Part shown: positions 30,092 to 39,488 of the stretch, piece by piece
Layout of the letters: every line of letters starts with the position of its first letter
How positions within the stretch are numbered: position 1 is the first letter of the stretch
Source of the DNA: Rhodoligotrophos sp. CJ14
GTDB taxonomy: Bacteria > Pseudomonadota > Alphaproteobacteria > Rhizobiales > Im1
Length of the DNA: 64,000 nt
Direction: 5' to 3'
NCBI RefSeq assembly: GCF_038811545.1
Contig: NZ_CP133319.1
Span: forward strand, 310,001-374,000
The notes under the pieces: generated by a model
The model's database searches: none
What the model was told of the DNA's origin: nothing
What the model saw: the letters and a program-made list of their open reading frames with translations, nothing else
Translations under genes and position numbers: made by a program

Positions 30092-31006
30092 CTATAGGCC
30101 CTTCGCCTTGGCCTCATCCCACAGGGCGTCCATACCTTCGAGGCCAGCAGCCTCAGGCGACTGGCCCATGGCTTCAAGTTTATCCTCTATATAGTTGAAA
30201 CGACGCGTAAATTTCGCGTTTGCCGATCGAAGCGCCTCCTCCGGGTCAACCTTGAGATGCCGCGCGACATTGGCGATCACAAAGAGGAGATCGCCGAGTT
30301 CCTCGGCCATATCGGCAGGATCGCCACGGCCAATCGCTTCCTTGAGCTCGCCCAGCTCCTCTGCGGCCTTGTCGAATACGGGCGTCAGCGACGGCCAGTC
30401 GAACCCGACCCGTGCGGCGCGCGCCTGCAGCTTCACCGCGCGGCTGAGCGCAGGCAGGGCCATGGGCACGTCATCGAGCAGGCTAGGGGCCTTGCCATCA
30501 TCAACGACTGGCTCCGCATCAAGCTCGCCTGCCCGCTCGAGCGTTCGTTCCTCGGACGCCCCGGACTTCGCGGCCCGCTCCTGCGCCTTGATTGCCTCCC
30601 AGAAGCCAGGCTGGACGCCAGCCGCACGCGCCGCCGCATCGCCAAACACATGCGGATGCCGGCGGATCATCTTGGTGGTGATGGCCTCGATCACATCCGC
30701 GAAGGTGAAGCTGCCGGCCTCCGCGGCAAGTTGTGCGTGATAGGCCACTTGCAGTTGCAGGTCGCCGAGCTCGTCGCGGAGATCATGCATGCTGCCGCGC
30801 GCGATGGCATCCGCGACTTCATAGGCTTCCTCGATCGTATAAGGCGCGATCGTCGCAAAGCTCTGCTGGAGATCCCAGGGGCAGCCCGTATCGGGATCGC
30901 GTAGGGCTCTCATGATCGCCAGCAGAGTATCGACCGAGCGGGGATCACCCAGCGGCCCATTGTCGTGGGCAGCGGCAGGACCGTCTGGCGATGTCTCATC
31001 CGTCAT
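30092..31006 (-). CDS. mazG: Nucleoside triphosphate pyrophosphohydrolase MazG
   Basis: Hydrolyses (d)NTPs to monophosphates. Two MazG helical domains: the first (about 25-120) has 'DLQQSFATIAPYTIEEAYEVADAI' and 'DELGDLQLQVAYHAQ', and the second (about 190-270) has 'EELGELKEAI' and 'EELGDLLFVIANVARHL', each with the E-x-x-E...E-x-x-D metal pattern. A ~40-residue acidic linker separates them. ATG 31006 is preferred because GGAGG lies about six bases upstream. 304 residues. Confidence 0.95.
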   Translation of the reverse strand: MTDETSPDGPAAAHDNGPLGDPRSVDTLLAIMRALRDPDTGCPWDLQQSFATIAPYTIEEAYEVADAIARGSMHDLRDELGDLQLQVAYHAQLAAEAGSFTFADVIEAITTKMIRRHPHVFGDAAARAAGVQPGFWEAIKAQERAAKSGASEERTLERAGELDAEPVVDDGKAPSLLDDVPMALPALSRAVKLQARAARVGFDWPSLTPVFDKAAEELGELKEAIGRGDPADMAEELGDLLFVIANVARHLKVDPEEALRSANAKFTRRFNYIEDKLEAMGQSPEAAGLEGMDALWDEAKAKGL

Positions 31007-31051
31007 GTGGCCCTCCGGCATCGGCAAGTCGCATAATTTATATTATGGAAA

Positions 31052-31888
31052 CTAAGACAGCCCCTGAAACGTCACCGGCAGCCGCATGCCGTCATATGCC
31101 GGCTCGATGTCATCCGGAAGGCTCTGGCGCAGCGCCTCGTAATCGAGGTCGATATGCATATTCGTGAGCACCGCATGGCGTGGCCGCATCCGCTTGACCC
31201 AGGCCAGCGCTTCCTCCACGTGGAAATGGGTCGGGTGCGGCGCCGGCCGCAGCGCATCGATCACCCAGGTATCGAGATTGGCGAGCGCCGGCAGCGCCGC
31301 CTCGGGAATGGCGCTCACATCGGGCGTATAGGCGAGGCCGCCAATGCGCAGGCCCAGGGCGATGATATCCCCATGGACGAGCTCGAAGGCCAGCACCTCA
31401 ATCGGCCCACCGGCGCCATCAATGGTGACGGGCGCTCCGGCAACCAGCCGATGCCCTTGCAAGATCGGCGGATAGCTCGATCCCGCCGGTGTTTCGAAGC
31501 AATAGCCGAACCGGTGCAGAAGTTCACGCATGGTGCGATCATCGGCCCAGACCGGCACGCGCCGCCGGGCATTGATGGCGACCGCGCGCAATTCATCGAT
31601 CCCGTGGCAGTGATCCGCATGCTCATGGGTAAAGATGACCCCGTCGAGCAGCCCGACATCGGCCGAGAGAAGCTGCTCGCGCACATCGGGTGTCGTATCC
31701 ACCAGCACACGGGTCACGCCGCCCTCGCCTTCGCGCTCTATCAGGATCGAGCAGCGCCTGCGGCGGTTCTTCGGGTTCTTGGGATCACAAGCCCCCCAAT
31801 GATTGCCGATACGCGGCACACCGGCTGATGAGCCACAGCCGAGAATCGTCACGGTGCCGCGGACAGGTTCAGGTGATGCGGTGGTCAT
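31052..31888 (-). CDS. Metallo-beta-lactamase fold hydrolase (PhnP-like)
   Basis: Hydrolase of the metallo-beta-lactamase superfamily, 278 residues. Zinc ligands are visible in 'FTHEHADHCHGIDELRA', and in a histidine near 'LVHGD' and 'DALRPAPHPTHFHVEEAL'. The N-terminus 'VTILGCGSSAGVPRIG' is typical of the PhnP/cyclic-phosphodiesterase-like group; the substrate is not known. It is the last gene of the metG-tatD-mbl run and overlaps tatD by four bases. Confidence 0.85.
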   Translation of the reverse strand: MTTASPEPVRGTVTILGCGSSAGVPRIGNHWGACDPKNPKNRRRRCSILIEREGEGGVTRVLVDTTPDVREQLLSADVGLLDGVIFTHEHADHCHGIDELRAVAINARRRVPVWADDRTMRELLHRFGYCFETPAGSSYPPILQGHRLVAGAPVTIDGAGGPIEVLAFELVHGDIIALGLRIGGLAYTPDVSAIPEAALPALANLDTWVIDALRPAPHPTHFHVEEALAWVKRMRPRHAVLTNMHIDLDYEALRQSLPDDIEPAYDGMRLPVTFQGLS

Positions 31889-32679
31889 GAGCGCGGCACC
31901 TTCGCGAACAGGCGGTGGAAATTCGCTGTTGTGATGTCAGCCATCTCCTGCACGGCAACGCCTTTGACCTCGGCGAGAACTTTCAGCGTGTGCACGACAA
32001 AGGCGGGCTCGTTGACCTTGCCGCGCATCGGCACCGGCGCCAGATATGGCGCATCCGTCTCGACCAGCAGCCGATCCATCGGGACGAAGGCTGCCACATC
32101 GCGCAAAGCCTGCGCCGTCTTGAACGAGATGATGCCGGAAAAGGAGACATAGGCGCCGAGGGCGAGCCCGCGCTCGGCAAGCCGCCCCTCGGAGGAAAAG
32201 CAGTGGAGGAGGGGCGTGAAAGCCCCCTTCCCCATTTCCTCCTCGATCACCCTGGCCGTGTCGTCCTCCGCCGAGCGGCTATGGATCACCAGTGGCAGGC
32301 CTGTTCGCCGCGCTGCCTCGATATGGGTGCGAAAGCCCGCGAGCTGGTTCTCGCGCTTGGCATAATCATAGTGATAGTCGAGCCCGGCCTCGCCGATGCC
32401 GATCACCTTCGGATGCCGGGATAGGGCCACGAGCGTCTCGACGCTGATGTCCACCTCCTCATCAGCATTGTGCGGATGGGTGCCGACCGTGCAAAAGATA
32501 TCGTCGTAACTTTCTGCAATGGCTTTGATTTTGTCGAACTGCCGCACCCGTGTCGAGATCGTCACCATCTTGGCGACGCCCGCATCGCGGGCGCGCGCCA
32601 CCACGGCGTGAAGCTCGGCAAATTCCGGGAAATCGAGATGGCAATGGCTATCGACGACGCCGGATACGGAGATGGTCAT
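31885..32679 (-). CDS. tatD: TatD family metal-dependent hydrolase
   Basis: TIM-barrel metallo-DNase of the TatD/YcfH type, 264 residues. Metal ligands: '[13 protein letters not shown]' (HxH), '[15 protein letters not shown]' (Glu), '[13 protein letters not shown]' (His), 'LLHCFSS' (His), and '[16 protein letters not shown]' (Asp). Family members act as 3'-5' exonucleases in DNA or tRNA quality control. Translationally coupled at both ends: its start overlaps the metG stop and its stop overlaps the downstream hydrolase start. Confidence 0.95.
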   Translation of the reverse strand: MTISVSGVVDSHCHLDFPEFAELHAVVARARDAGVAKMVTISTRVRQFDKIKAIAESYDDIFCTVGTHPHNADEEVDISVETLVALSRHPKVIGIGEAGLDYHYDYAKRENQLAGFRTHIEAARRTGLPLVIHSRSAEDDTARVIEEEMGKGAFTPLLHCFSSEGRLAERGLALGAYVSFSGIISFKTAQALRDVAAFVPMDRLLVETDAPYLAPVPMRGKVNEPAFVVHTLKVLAEVKGVAVQEMADITTANFHRLFAKVPRS

Positions 32680-34235
32680 TGCGCGCCCTTGCCGTCCTCT
32701 TCCTTCTCCACATAGCGCGGGAACAGTCCCTGCGGTGGCGGCAGCGCCGTGCCGGCCGCAAGCGGCGCCTCGAAATCGGCAAATCCGCGTGTATTGGGCG
32801 GCACGCCGAGCAAGTCCAGAAGCTTCGCCGCAGAATCGGGCATGAAGGGCTGAATGAGGATGCCGATCCGGCGCAACAGCTCCGCCGTCACATAGAGCAC
32901 TGTCCCCATCCGCTCAGGATCACTCTTGCGCAAGGCCCAGGGCTCCTGCCGGGCGAAATAGCGGTTGGCCTCCGCCACGACCCGCCAGATCGCATCGAGG
33001 GCCTTATGGACCGCCTGCTCATCCATATGGGGTCGGATTTCCTGAAGCAGCCGCCCACTTTCATCGAGCATCGCCTGATCATCGGCTGATAGTGCGCCGC
33101 GCTGTGGCACCCGGCCTTCGCAATTCTTGGCGATCATCGACAGCGAGCGCTGGGCGAGATTGCCAAGATCATTCGCGAGATCCGCATTGATCCGGTTGAC
33201 GATCGCATCATGGCTGTAATTGCCATCCTGGCCGAATGGCACCTCGCGCATGAAGAAATAGCGCACCGGGTCGAGCCCGTAATGGTCGATCAGCGCCTGC
33301 GGGTCGATGACATTGCCCACCGACTTCGACATCTTCTCGCCCCTGTTGAACAGGAAGCCATGACCGAAGATGCGCTTGGGCAAGGGAATGCCGGCTGACA
33401 TCAGGAAGGCCGGCCAATAGATCGCGTGGAAACGCACGATATCCTTGCCGATCACGTGCACATCCGCCGGCCAGAACTGCTTGAACTGATCGGATTGCTC
33501 GTGGGGAAACCCAACGCCGGTGATGTAATTTGTGAGCGCATCGACCCAAACATACATCACGTGCTTCGGATTATCCGGAACCGGAACGCCCCAGTCGAAC
33601 GTGGTGCGCGAAATCGACAGATCGCGCAAACCGCCCTTGACGAAGCTGATCACCTCGTTGCGCCGAGTCTCCGGCCCGATGAATTGCGGATTGGCCTCGT
33701 AATGGGCAAGCAGCCGGTCCTGATAGGCGGAAAGCCTGAAGAAATAGCTCTCCTCCTCCACCCACTCGACCGGTGTCCCTTGCGGGGAAAGCCGTTGCCC
33801 ATCAGGGCCTTCGCTCAATTCGCTTTCATCGTAATAGGCTTCATCGCGCACCGAGTACCAGCCGGAATAGCTGGACAGATAGATATCGCCATTCGCCTCC
33901 ATGCGCCGCCAGATCTCCTGGCAGGACGCGTAATGACGCTGTTCGGTGGTCCGGATGAAATCGTCATTCGAGCAGTTGAGCGCCGCCACCATCTTCTGGA
34001 AGAGGGGGGTGTTGCGGTCTGCGAGCTCACGCGCGGTAAGCCCTTCCCTGCCCGCGGTCTGCAGCATTTTGATGCCATGTTCGTCGGTGCCGGTCAGGAA
34101 GAACACGTTATAGCCGTCCAGCCGCTTGAAACGGGCGAGCGCGTCGGTGACCAGCGCCTCATAGGCATGCCCGATATGCGGTGCGCCATTGGGGTAGGAA
34201 ATGGCCGTGGTGATATAGAAGTGCTTCTCGGACAT
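32676..34235 (-). CDS. metG: Methionyl-tRNA synthetase
   Basis: Class I aminoacyl-tRNA synthetase, 519 residues. HIGH motif in '[20 protein letters not shown]' and KMSKS in '[17 protein letters not shown]'. '[13 protein letters not shown]' and the C-terminal anticodon-binding helices are present. No C-terminal dimerisation domain, as is usual for alphaproteobacterial MetG. It starts 23 bases after the holB stop and belongs to the tmk-holB-metG-tatD operon. Confidence 0.97.
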   Translation of the reverse strand: MSEKHFYITTAISYPNGAPHIGHAYEALVTDALARFKRLDGYNVFFLTGTDEHGIKMLQTAGREGLTARELADRNTPLFQKMVAALNCSNDDFIRTTEQRHYASCQEIWRRMEANGDIYLSSYSGWYSVRDEAYYDESELSEGPDGQRLSPQGTPVEWVEEESYFFRLSAYQDRLLAHYEANPQFIGPETRRNEVISFVKGGLRDLSISRTTFDWGVPVPDNPKHVMYVWVDALTNYITGVGFPHEQSDQFKQFWPADVHVIGKDIVRFHAIYWPAFLMSAGIPLPKRIFGHGFLFNRGEKMSKSVGNVIDPQALIDHYGLDPVRYFFMREVPFGQDGNYSHDAIVNRINADLANDLGNLAQRSLSMIAKNCEGRVPQRGALSADDQAMLDESGRLLQEIRPHMDEQAVHKALDAIWRVVAEANRYFARQEPWALRKSDPERMGTVLYVTAELLRRIGILIQPFMPDSAAKLLDLLGVPPNTRGFADFEAPLAAGTALPPPQGLFPRYVEKEEDGKGAQ

Positions 34236-34257
34236 CGGCTTTTTGTTTCCTCGGCAG

Positions 34258-35331
34258 TCAGGCGCCGGCGGCAGTGTCGATCAGGCGCAAGGCCTGGATG
34301 ATCACCTCGCGGCGATCGAGGTTTAGGGCATTTGCGCGCCCGATGGAATGGACGATTGATTGATGGATGTCGCTCCATCGTCCCAATCGGTGCGGCGCCA
34401 TGCGGCCGTTCCAGTCGTTAAGTCCGCGGGCGGCTTCACGAATGCGGCGCGACAGCCACTGCTCCATCAGGTCGGTGAACAGCCGGTAGTCGTCAAGCGC
34501 CTGTGCGCCACGCAGGCGGTCTGCGAAATCGAAAACGCGCGCATAGTCGAGCCCCGGCACCTGCTCAACAAGTGCCGAAAAATCCTTGAACAGCTTGAGC
34601 CCGCCGCCCTGCAGCAGTTGCAGTGCCCGGCCCGGGCTCCCCTCGGCCAATGCGATGGCGAGCGCCCGTTGCTCGGCCGCCGCGCCTGAACCGGGCTCGA
34701 GAACCGTGTCGAGCACCCTCTCCATTTCAGCCTCGCTGAGCGGTCCCATATCAAGCCTGAGGCAGCGGGAGCGAATGGTCGACAGCAGCCGGCCCGAAGC
34801 ATGGCTCACCAGCAGGAACACCGTGCGCGGCGGCGGCTCCTCCAGGCTTTTGAGCAGCGCATTGGCAGCGTTCGTGGTGAGTTCATCGGCCGCATCGACG
34901 ATCACCACCCGCCAGCCGCCCTCGCCTGCTGTACGAGCGAGGAAATGGCTTGCCTGGCGCGCCTCATCAACCCCGATCTCCGCCTTGAGGCGCTTGCTGC
35001 GCGTATCCCACACACGGGCAATGGTGATGAGATCGGCATGGCCCTGCGCTGCCACCCGATGGAAGACGGGATCATTGGGCTCGATCGCGCAGGTCTCGCA
35101 ATGCTCGCCGATCATCCGCGGCTCGGGATAGCGCAGCAGAAAGCGGGCGAACCGATAGGCAAGTGTTGCCTTGCCGATGCCGCGCGGGCCACTCAGGATC
35201 CAGCCGTGATGGAGCTTGCCCGAGCGGTAGGCATCGAGCAGCCGGCGCTCGGTGCGATCATGCCCGATGAGCACGGCGCGTTGCCGCGGATGCAGCCGGT
35301 CCTCGGTACCTTGTGCCAGATCATCGCTCAT
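34258..35331 (-). CDS. holB: DNA polymerase III subunit delta'
   Basis: Clamp-loader subunit. ATG 35331 gives 357 residues; the longer frame overlaps tmk and is not family-like. The N-terminal AAA+ domain has a modified P-loop ('[24 protein letters not shown]'), one Cys pair (EHCETCAIE) where the zinc module normally sits, '[21 protein letters not shown]', and the S-R-C motif in '[12 protein letters not shown]'. It follows tmk by 13 bases, the usual order. Confidence 0.93.
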   Translation of the reverse strand: MSDDLAQGTEDRLHPRQRAVLIGHDRTERRLLDAYRSGKLHHGWILSGPRGIGKATLAYRFARFLLRYPEPRMIGEHCETCAIEPNDPVFHRVAAQGHADLITIARVWDTRSKRLKAEIGVDEARQASHFLARTAGEGGWRVVIVDAADELTTNAANALLKSLEEPPPRTVFLLVSHASGRLLSTIRSRCLRLDMGPLSEAEMERVLDTVLEPGSGAAAEQRALAIALAEGSPGRALQLLQGGGLKLFKDFSALVEQVPGLDYARVFDFADRLRGAQALDDYRLFTDLMEQWLSRRIREAARGLNDWNGRMAPHRLGRWSDIHQSIVHSIGRANALNLDRREVIIQALRLIDTAAGA

Positions 35332-35344
35332 GAGGGCGGGCGTA

Positions 35345-35977
35345 TCAGGCGAGTCCTCGTGACGCAACCACTTGCCAGATGCGCTCGGCCACCACCTCGA
35401 TCGCATCCTCGGCATTGATCACCACGCAGCGCTGAGGCTCGGCCCTTGCCCGCTCGAGAAACGTTTGGCGCAGCGCATTGTGATAGGAAAGATCTTTGGC
35501 CTCGAACCGTCCCTCGCCGGACCGGCGGGAGGCCGCTCGGGCAAGGCCGATCGTCGGCTCGATATCGAGCACCAGGGTGAGACCCGGCCAAGTCTCACCG
35601 ATGATGATCGTCTCCAAACTGTCGAGCAGGGCCGGATCAACACCACCGCCCGCGCCCTGATAGGCGCGGGTGGAATCAGCAAACCGGTCGCAGACGACAA
35701 AGGCGCCCCGTTCGAGGGCCGGCCGGATCACCCGCCGCAAATGATCATCACGGGCCGCGTAATTGAGCAGCGCTTCCGCCGTTGCCGACCAACGGTCGGT
35801 GCTGCCATTGACCAGCAATGCGCGGATCGCCTCGGCTCCGTCCGTACCGCCCGGCTCGCGAGTGAGCAGCACTTCACGGCCCGTGTCGCGGGCCAACCGG
35901 TCGGCCAGCAGCCGGGCCTGGGTGGACTTGCCCGTGCCCTCCCCGCCTTCGAAGGTGATGAACCGCTGTTGTCCCAT
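35345..35977 (-). CDS. tmk: Thymidylate kinase
   Basis: Phosphorylates dTMP to dTDP. P-loop 'FITFEGGEGTGKSTQARLLADRL', 'LTREPGGTDGAEAIRALL', the DR motif in 'VVCDRFADSTRAYQGAG', and the lid region 'SRRSGEGRFEAKDLSYH'. ATG 35977 is used; the TTG three bases upstream is unlikely. 210 residues. It lies 19 bases after dacC and 13 before holB. Confidence 0.96.
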   Translation of the reverse strand: MGQQRFITFEGGEGTGKSTQARLLADRLARDTGREVLLTREPGGTDGAEAIRALLVNGSTDRWSATAEALLNYAARDDHLRRVIRPALERGAFVVCDRFADSTRAYQGAGGGVDPALLDSLETIIIGETWPGLTLVLDIEPTIGLARAASRRSGEGRFEAKDLSYHNALRQTFLERARAEPQRCVVINAEDAIEVVAERIWQVVASRGLA

Positions 35978-35996
35978 CAACCTTTGCTCGCCGGTC

Positions 35997-37202
35997 TCAG
36001 CTGCCGAAGACCATGAGGCTCAGCGTATCGACGGCGCGGCGAAGCATGCCCTCGGCCGGCAAGACCTCATTTCCGGCATAGAGCGGCACCTGGACCAAGA
36101 GCTTGCCATCAAGGCTGAAGCGGATGATGCCGATCTCGTCACCCACGTTGACCGGCGCGTAGAGTGGCCCCTTATAGACGATCTGAGCGGTCGTGCGCGC
36201 GCGCTCATTATTGGTGAGCATCAGGCGGATGGGCTCATGCGCCACCAGGCTCACCCAGCTGCGATCTCCCCCCCAGACGCGCGCCTTGCCGACCGCCTCC
36301 TCGCTCTGGAAAAGGGTCCAGGTCTTGTAATGACCAAAGCCCCAGGCCAGAAGCTTACTGGCCTCGGCTTCGCGGTCCCGTGCTGTCTTCAAGCCCGCCA
36401 CCACCAGAATGAGGCGGCGTCCGTTGCGCTCGGCAGAAGCGACGAGGCCAAAGCCGGCCTCCTTTGTGTGTCCAGTCTTGAGGCCATCGACCCCTGGCAC
36501 CACCCCGAGCAACGGATTGCGGTTATGCTGCCTGATCTTGTTCCAGGTGAATTCTGGCCTGCCGAAATATGTCCGATACTCCTCCGGATAGGTCCTGATT
36601 ATGTAGCGCGCCATCTCGGCAAGCTCGCGCGCCGTTGTTCTCATCTGCGGATCAGGAAGCCCAGTGGCATTGGTGAAGACCGATCGGTTGAGACCGAGTG
36701 CGCGCGCCCGCTCCGTCATCTGGGTGGCGAAGGCCTCTTCCGAACCGGCGATCCCCTCGGCCAGGGCTATGCAGGCGTCATTGCCGGAGATGGTCAGCGC
36801 CCCCATCAACAGATTGTGAACCGAAATGCTCGAATTCACCTCCGCGTACATCGTGGAGCTGCCGGAAGGTGCCCCACCCTTCCGCCAGGCATTGACCGAG
36901 ATCGGAAATTCCTGCTCCGGGGTGATGTTCTTGTTTTTCAGCGCATCAAAGGCAAGGATCGCGGTCATGAGCTTGGCCATGCTCGCAGGTGCGAACAGGC
37001 TATCGGCGTCCTTTTCGTAGATCGTCTCGCCGGACGCGGCATCGATCAGGATGGCATGGGGCGCCGCCGAAACATATTCGCTGCGGTCCTCCGCTTCGGA
37101 ATCGGTTGCCGAAGGCTGCGCTGCGCTGACCACTGCGGTCATGAGCAGCCCGGCCATGCCTGCCACCCAGCATAGCAGCCAACCGCGCATCGCTGGCGTC
37201 AT
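35997..37202 (-). CDS. dacC: D-alanyl-D-alanine carboxypeptidase, PBP5/6 (DacC) type
   Basis: Trims the terminal D-Ala from peptidoglycan pentapeptides in the periplasm. An N-terminal hydrophobic signal (about 5-27) precedes the class-A low-molecular-weight PBP domain: active-site SxxK at Ser74-Lys77 (APASMAKLMT), SGN at 139-141 (TISGND), and KTG in 'GVDGLKTGHTKEAG'. A beta-rich C-terminal domain and a terminal amphipathic helix (MLRRAVDTLSLMVFG) suggest membrane anchoring. 401 residues. First gene of the dacC-tmk-holB-metG-tatD block. Confidence 0.94.
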   Translation of the reverse strand: MTPAMRGWLLCWVAGMAGLLMTAVVSAAQPSATDSEAEDRSEYVSAAPHAILIDAASGETIYEKDADSLFAPASMAKLMTAILAFDALKNKNITPEQEFPISVNAWRKGGAPSGSSTMYAEVNSSISVHNLLMGALTISGNDACIALAEGIAGSEEAFATQMTERARALGLNRSVFTNATGLPDPQMRTTARELAEMARYIIRTYPEEYRTYFGRPEFTWNKIRQHNRNPLLGVVPGVDGLKTGHTKEAGFGLVASAERNGRRLILVVAGLKTARDREAEASKLLAWGFGHYKTWTLFQSEEAVGKARVWGGDRSWVSLVAHEPIRLMLTNNERARTTAQIVYKGPLYAPVNVGDEIGIIRFSLDGKLLVQVPLYAGNEVLPAEGMLRRAVDTLSLMVFGS

Positions 37203-37367
37203 CTTTTGCGTTGCCTCACGTCTCTCCCGGGGTGGACTTTTAACAGTCCCCTTCGGGCTCCTGCCGCCGCTGAATTAACGTAACGAGCCGAGCGCTCGAA
37301 ATCAATAAACCCGCGGTTAACGGATCAAATGTTCACTGACGAAAGGCTACGATTTCGGTGCGACGTC

Positions 37368-38438
37368 TCAATAAGACGCCGCAGGCACGATGATCGCATC
37401 AGGATAGCCGGCCGCGATAACCCCCTGCAGAGCCGAGTCGGCCGAGCCCGGGTCGCTGATCGGGCCGATCCTGACGCGGAACAGCGTGCGTGAGCCCGTG
37501 TTCAGCGGCGAGACTTCGACAGGACCTATCCCTGACAGCTGGCTCCGCGCCCGCTGAGCGTTATTGGGATCAGAAAGCGCGGCCGCCTGGATATAATAGC
37601 GTCGGGCCCCTTCCCCGGTGATCACCGGCGCGGCCGAGCTCGCAGCTGGTGCGGCAGAGATCGAAGCCGTCTGAACCGGTGCGGGTGCATTGGCTGCACT
37701 TCGCGGCGCCTCGCTCGGGGCCGATTCGGCGACCATGACGGGAGCACTGCCTCCGCCGCCGCCCACGCGAGCATCGACCGCTGCGATCATGTATTTGAGC
37801 GAGGTGCCCCGCTTGAGCTCGTCATTCATGGCGAGCAGGTGGCGGCCCTTATCGTTGAGCGGTGCGGGACCAATGTACTGCACGCGCACCTTGCCCGTGC
37901 CCTTGTGCTTTACATCGAGCAGCTCAGCGCTGCGCTTGGAGAGATCGATGACGCGGTCCGCCACGAACGGCCCACGATCATTCACGCGCACGATCAGCGA
38001 CCTGCCATTGGCGAGATTGGTCACCTTCACATAGCTCGGCAAGGGCAATGTCGGATGCGCGGCGGTCAGGTAGTCCATGTCGAACCATTCGCCGTTGGAC
38101 GTCATCCGCCGGTGAAACTTCGGCCCGTACCAGGATGCAACGCCCGTCTTGTCGTAATTCGGATCTTCCCGCGGCACGAAGGGCTGCCCCGCCACCTCAT
38201 AGGGCTTGCCTATATGGTAACGGCCTCCGCCCCGCGGCAGCGGCCCATTGCCTGGATAGATGGGGCTGCCCTTGCCTGCGAAGGGATCTCGCTTCTGCAC
38301 GACCTTGCTGCTGGAGCAGCCACTCAGGCCGACGGCCCCGGTGATGGCGAGCAAGGCTGCGAATGCAATAAGAAACCGGGCCTCGCGCAGCTTAACTCTG
38401 CTGGCGAGCCAAGCCTGCCCAGACGTGATGTTACTCAA
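37368..38438 (-). CDS. rlpA: Septal ring lytic transglycosylase RlpA family lipoprotein with SPOR domain
   Basis: Outer-membrane lipoprotein acting on denuded septal glycan. The signal peptide ends at a lipobox, with Cys41 in AVGLSGC. The double-psi beta-barrel domain (about 95-190) has 'TGVASWYGPKFHRRMTSNGEWFD' and 'VNDRGPFVADRVIDLSKRSAELL'. A Gly/Ala/Pro linker leads to a C-terminal SPOR domain ('YYIQAAALSDPNNAQRARSQL' to the end). 356 residues. Transcribed on the same strand as dacC, 165 bases upstream of it. Confidence 0.92.
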   Translation of the reverse strand: MSNITSGQAWLASRVKLREARFLIAFAALLAITGAVGLSGCSSSKVVQKRDPFAGKGSPIYPGNGPLPRGGGRYHIGKPYEVAGQPFVPREDPNYDKTGVASWYGPKFHRRMTSNGEWFDMDYLTAAHPTLPLPSYVKVTNLANGRSLIVRVNDRGPFVADRVIDLSKRSAELLDVKHKGTGKVRVQYIGPAPLNDKGRHLLAMNDELKRGTSLKYMIAAVDARVGGGGGSAPVMVAESAPSEAPRSAANAPAPVQTASISAAPAASSAAPVITGEGARRYYIQAAALSDPNNAQRARSQLSGIGPVEVSPLNTGSRTLFRVRIGPISDPGSADSALQGVIAAGYPDAIIVPAASY

Positions 38439-38580
38439 TGTTCGTTACCCGACGCGAACTGCCGCGTGTGACGGGAGCAAGCCCTTAACACGCTGCCAAC
38501 TTCGCTCGACAGTGCTGGAAATGGGGTAAATGCCCCGTTTATGAGGCTGGTAAAAATTCGATTATTTCGGTGAGATCTTC

Positions 38581-39378
38581 CTAACGCTCGCCGCTTTCGC
38601 CCGAAGGCATGCGGCCGGCCTGTTGAATGGCGGCCAGCCGCTCGAGATTGCGCTTGGCTCCCGGATTGTCCTTGGCGGCCGCTGCCGCATAGAGGCGCTT
38701 TGCCTCATCCAGGTTGGCAGTCACGCCCCAACCGAGTTCATATAGCCCCGCCAGATTGTTTTGCGCCCAGTCATAACCTTGGTCGGCGGCTTGCTTGAAC
38801 AGCTTTGCGGCTTCGTCGTAATTGCGCGGCACGCCATTGCCCGTGAGATACATGAGCGCGAGGCTGTTCTGCGCCTCCGCAAGCCCATGCTCGGCTGCCC
38901 GGCGGTACCAGATGACCGCCTGCCCTGCATCCTTCTCGATACCGATGCCGTGCTGCAGCGCATAGCCCAGCCGATACTGCGCTTCGATCTGCCCATAGCG
39001 CGCAGCTGTCTGATACATGCTCACCGCGAAGGCAGGATCGGCAGGCAAGCGCTCGTCGCCCACCTCCAAGAGCCGCCCCAAGCGATATTGAGCATCCACA
39101 TTGCCGCTTTTGGCCGACTGCTGGTAGAGCTCCGCCGCGCGCCGGAGATCACGCTTTACGCCGTTCCCGGTTTCGTAGGCGATCCCCAACGCGCATTGCG
39201 CGACGTCATTGCCGCGGGAGGCCAGTACCGAATTTTCACCGAGCGAGAGGTCGTTCTGACACCGGCCTTCGGCCTTAGCCGCAGGCACCGCGGCCAGAAT
39301 GGTCAAGGCCAGCGAAAGGCTCAGCGTGGAGAGAAGCGGCCTTTGTTCAGCCCAGCAACGCCTATCCTTCCTCGTCAT
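38581..39378 (-). CDS. Secreted Sel1-like repeat protein
   Basis: Signal peptide to about residue 35 (ALTILAAVPAAKAEG), then tandem Sel1/TPR-like repeats: 'AQCALGIAYETGNGVKRDLRRAAELYQQSA', 'AQYRLGRLLEVGDERLPADPAFAVSMYQTAA', 'AQYRLGYALQHGIGIEKDAGQAVIWYRRAAE', 'AQNSLALMYLTGNGVPRNYDEAAKLFKQAA', and one more. Probably a periplasmic scaffold for protein interactions; the partner is unknown. 265 residues. Divergent from the acyl-CoA ligase gene. Confidence 0.85.
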   Translation of the reverse strand: MTRKDRRCWAEQRPLLSTLSLSLALTILAAVPAAKAEGRCQNDLSLGENSVLASRGNDVAQCALGIAYETGNGVKRDLRRAAELYQQSAKSGNVDAQYRLGRLLEVGDERLPADPAFAVSMYQTAARYGQIEAQYRLGYALQHGIGIEKDAGQAVIWYRRAAEHGLAEAQNSLALMYLTGNGVPRNYDEAAKLFKQAADQGYDWAQNNLAGLYELGWGVTANLDEAKRLYAAAAAKDNPGAKRNLERLAAIQQAGRMPSGESGER

Positions 39379-39488
39379 GCCTGCGCCCCGCCCTGGTCCT
39401 TGATGGAAGCCGCCGGTAATCTGCTTCTGATACAGTCCTCATGATAGTATGCGTTGAGCAACCATAGGACCACAAGGGGGAGGCTTCG

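Noticed and set aside
35763-37175. 470-codon plus-strand ORF opposite tmk and dacC
   Set aside because: Shadow of two well-identified genes; His/Arg-rich product typical of antisense translation.
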